Shown here one piece after another: positions 5,689-6,121 of a DNA stretch of 6,121 nucleotides. The notes under the pieces were generated by a model that saw only the letters and a program-made list of their open reading frames with translations, did not search any database and was not told where the DNA came from. Position numbers and translations under genes: made by a program. This DNA is from Thermotogae bacterium. Lineage in GTDB: Bacteria; Thermotogota; Thermotogae; UBA12178. Positions within the stretch are counted from its first letter, which is position 1. Every line of letters begins with the position of its first letter. The stretch lies in NCBI GenBank assembly GCA_003641795.1, contig QNAP01000108.1:1-6121 (forward strand). The letters run 5' to 3'.

Positions 5689-6121
5689 CTCAGGGATCGG
5701 CGGCCTAACCGTTTTGAGCAAGTTGATAGAATCTTACGGCGGTCATGAGTACATCTATTTCGCTGATTACGCCAATTTGCCCTACGGGTCTAAGGAAGAA
5801 AGCCGCTTGAGAGATCTGGTTCTCCACGGTGTAGGGTTTTTGGTTGACCAAGACGTGGATGCGATCGTTTCGGCTTGCAATACCGGTGATGCGGTTCTGG
5901 ACGAAGAAACGAAGGAAAGCCTTCCCGTTCCATACTTCAGTATAGTATCGGCAGCGGCGAGAGCCGCAGAAAGGTATTCCAGGATAGGGATCATCACTAC
6001 CGATCAAACGTTGAAAACCGGTGTCTATCTCAAAGAGTTACTGAGACGGAATCCTTCAGCGACGATATACCAAAAATCAGCCCCTCTTTTCGTCCAGCTC
6101 GTAGAGGAAGGTGTGTGGGAA
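5669..6121 (+). CDS. murI: Glutamate racemase, N-terminal part (3' end outside window)
   Basis: The first 151 residues are visible and the frame is open to the window end; a complete enzyme usually has about 250-270. MurI converts L-glutamate to D-glutamate for peptidoglycan synthesis in the cytoplasm. Family motifs are MKIGLFDSGIGGLTVL (1-16, with the acidic residue Asp7), FADYANLPYGSKEE (31-44), SACNT (68-72, first catalytic Cys70), SIVSAAARAA (91-100), RIGIITTDQTLKTGVY (105-120) and APLFVQLVEEG (138-148). The second catalytic Cys, in the GCTH motif, lies beyond the window. ATG 5669 gives the standard family N-terminus. It lies inside the end of the zapA-like gene and has only a weak ribosome binding site, so translation is probably coupled. 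Two motifs deviate from the common form: ACNTGD where ACNTAS is usual, and ADYAN where GDTAR or ADSAN is usual. Confidence 0.95.
   Translation, partial: MKIGLFDSGIGGLTVLSKLIESYGGHEYIYFADYANLPYGSKEESRLRDLVLHGVGFLVDQDVDAIVSACNTGDAVLDEETKESLPVPYFSIVSAAARAAERYSRIGIITTDQTLKTGVYLKELLRRNPSATIYQKSAPLFVQLVEEGVWE

Noticed and set aside
1..6121. Search for CRISPR arrays, tRNA or rRNA genes, insertion sequences and attachment sites
   Set aside because: No regularly spaced direct repeats, cloverleaf-like sequence, transposase motif or terminal inverted repeats were seen; nearly all the window is explained by coding sequence.

Overview
The window looks like a stretch of bacterial chromosome with all genes on the + strand, packed with short overlaps. 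Frequent ATA, AGA and AGG codons, very G-rich ribosome binding sites, a TTG start and the gene content suggest a thermophile, possibly one of the Thermotogota. This placement is an inference from style and not from a marker gene.

Region 1 (1-4131) is the 3' part of an operon. After the C-terminal tail of an unidentified gene (ends at 128) come a secreted TolB-like six-bladed beta-propeller protein (136-1560), a short pilin-like membrane protein without a leader peptide (1557-2018), a large PilX/GspK-like pseudopilin with a beta-solenoid stretch (2030-3745, TTG start), and a short canonical type IV pseudopilin (3742-4131). Two junctions are ATGA overlaps, and the others are gaps of 7 and 11 bases, so the genes are probably translated together. 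The set reads as a minor-pilin cassette with an exported propeller: a candidate tip or adhesion complex for a type IV pilus or type II secretion-like filament. No assembly ATPase, platform protein or prepilin peptidase is visible here.

Region 2 (4132-4318) is the only real intergenic stretch. It holds a GC-rich hairpin whose U-tract faces the minus strand, a second hairpin that could pair alternatively with the loop of the first, and the leader and ribosome binding site of the next operon. No convincing promoter could be picked out.

Region 3 (4319-6121) is a second operon: nfo (endonuclease IV, all nine metal ligands present), a small Asn/Leu-heptad coiled-coil protein, a ZapA-like cell-division protein, and the 5' part of murI (glutamate racemase, cut by the window end). 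The coiled-coil and ZapA-like genes overlap by 44 bases and resemble the ZapB-like/ZapA pairs of other bacteria. The operon would thus join DNA repair, Z-ring assembly and peptidoglycan precursor supply.

The points most worth a second look are the pilin/propeller cassette with its solenoid pseudopilin, the leaderless pilin-like protein, and the coiled-coil/ZapA-like pair with its probable CTG start.
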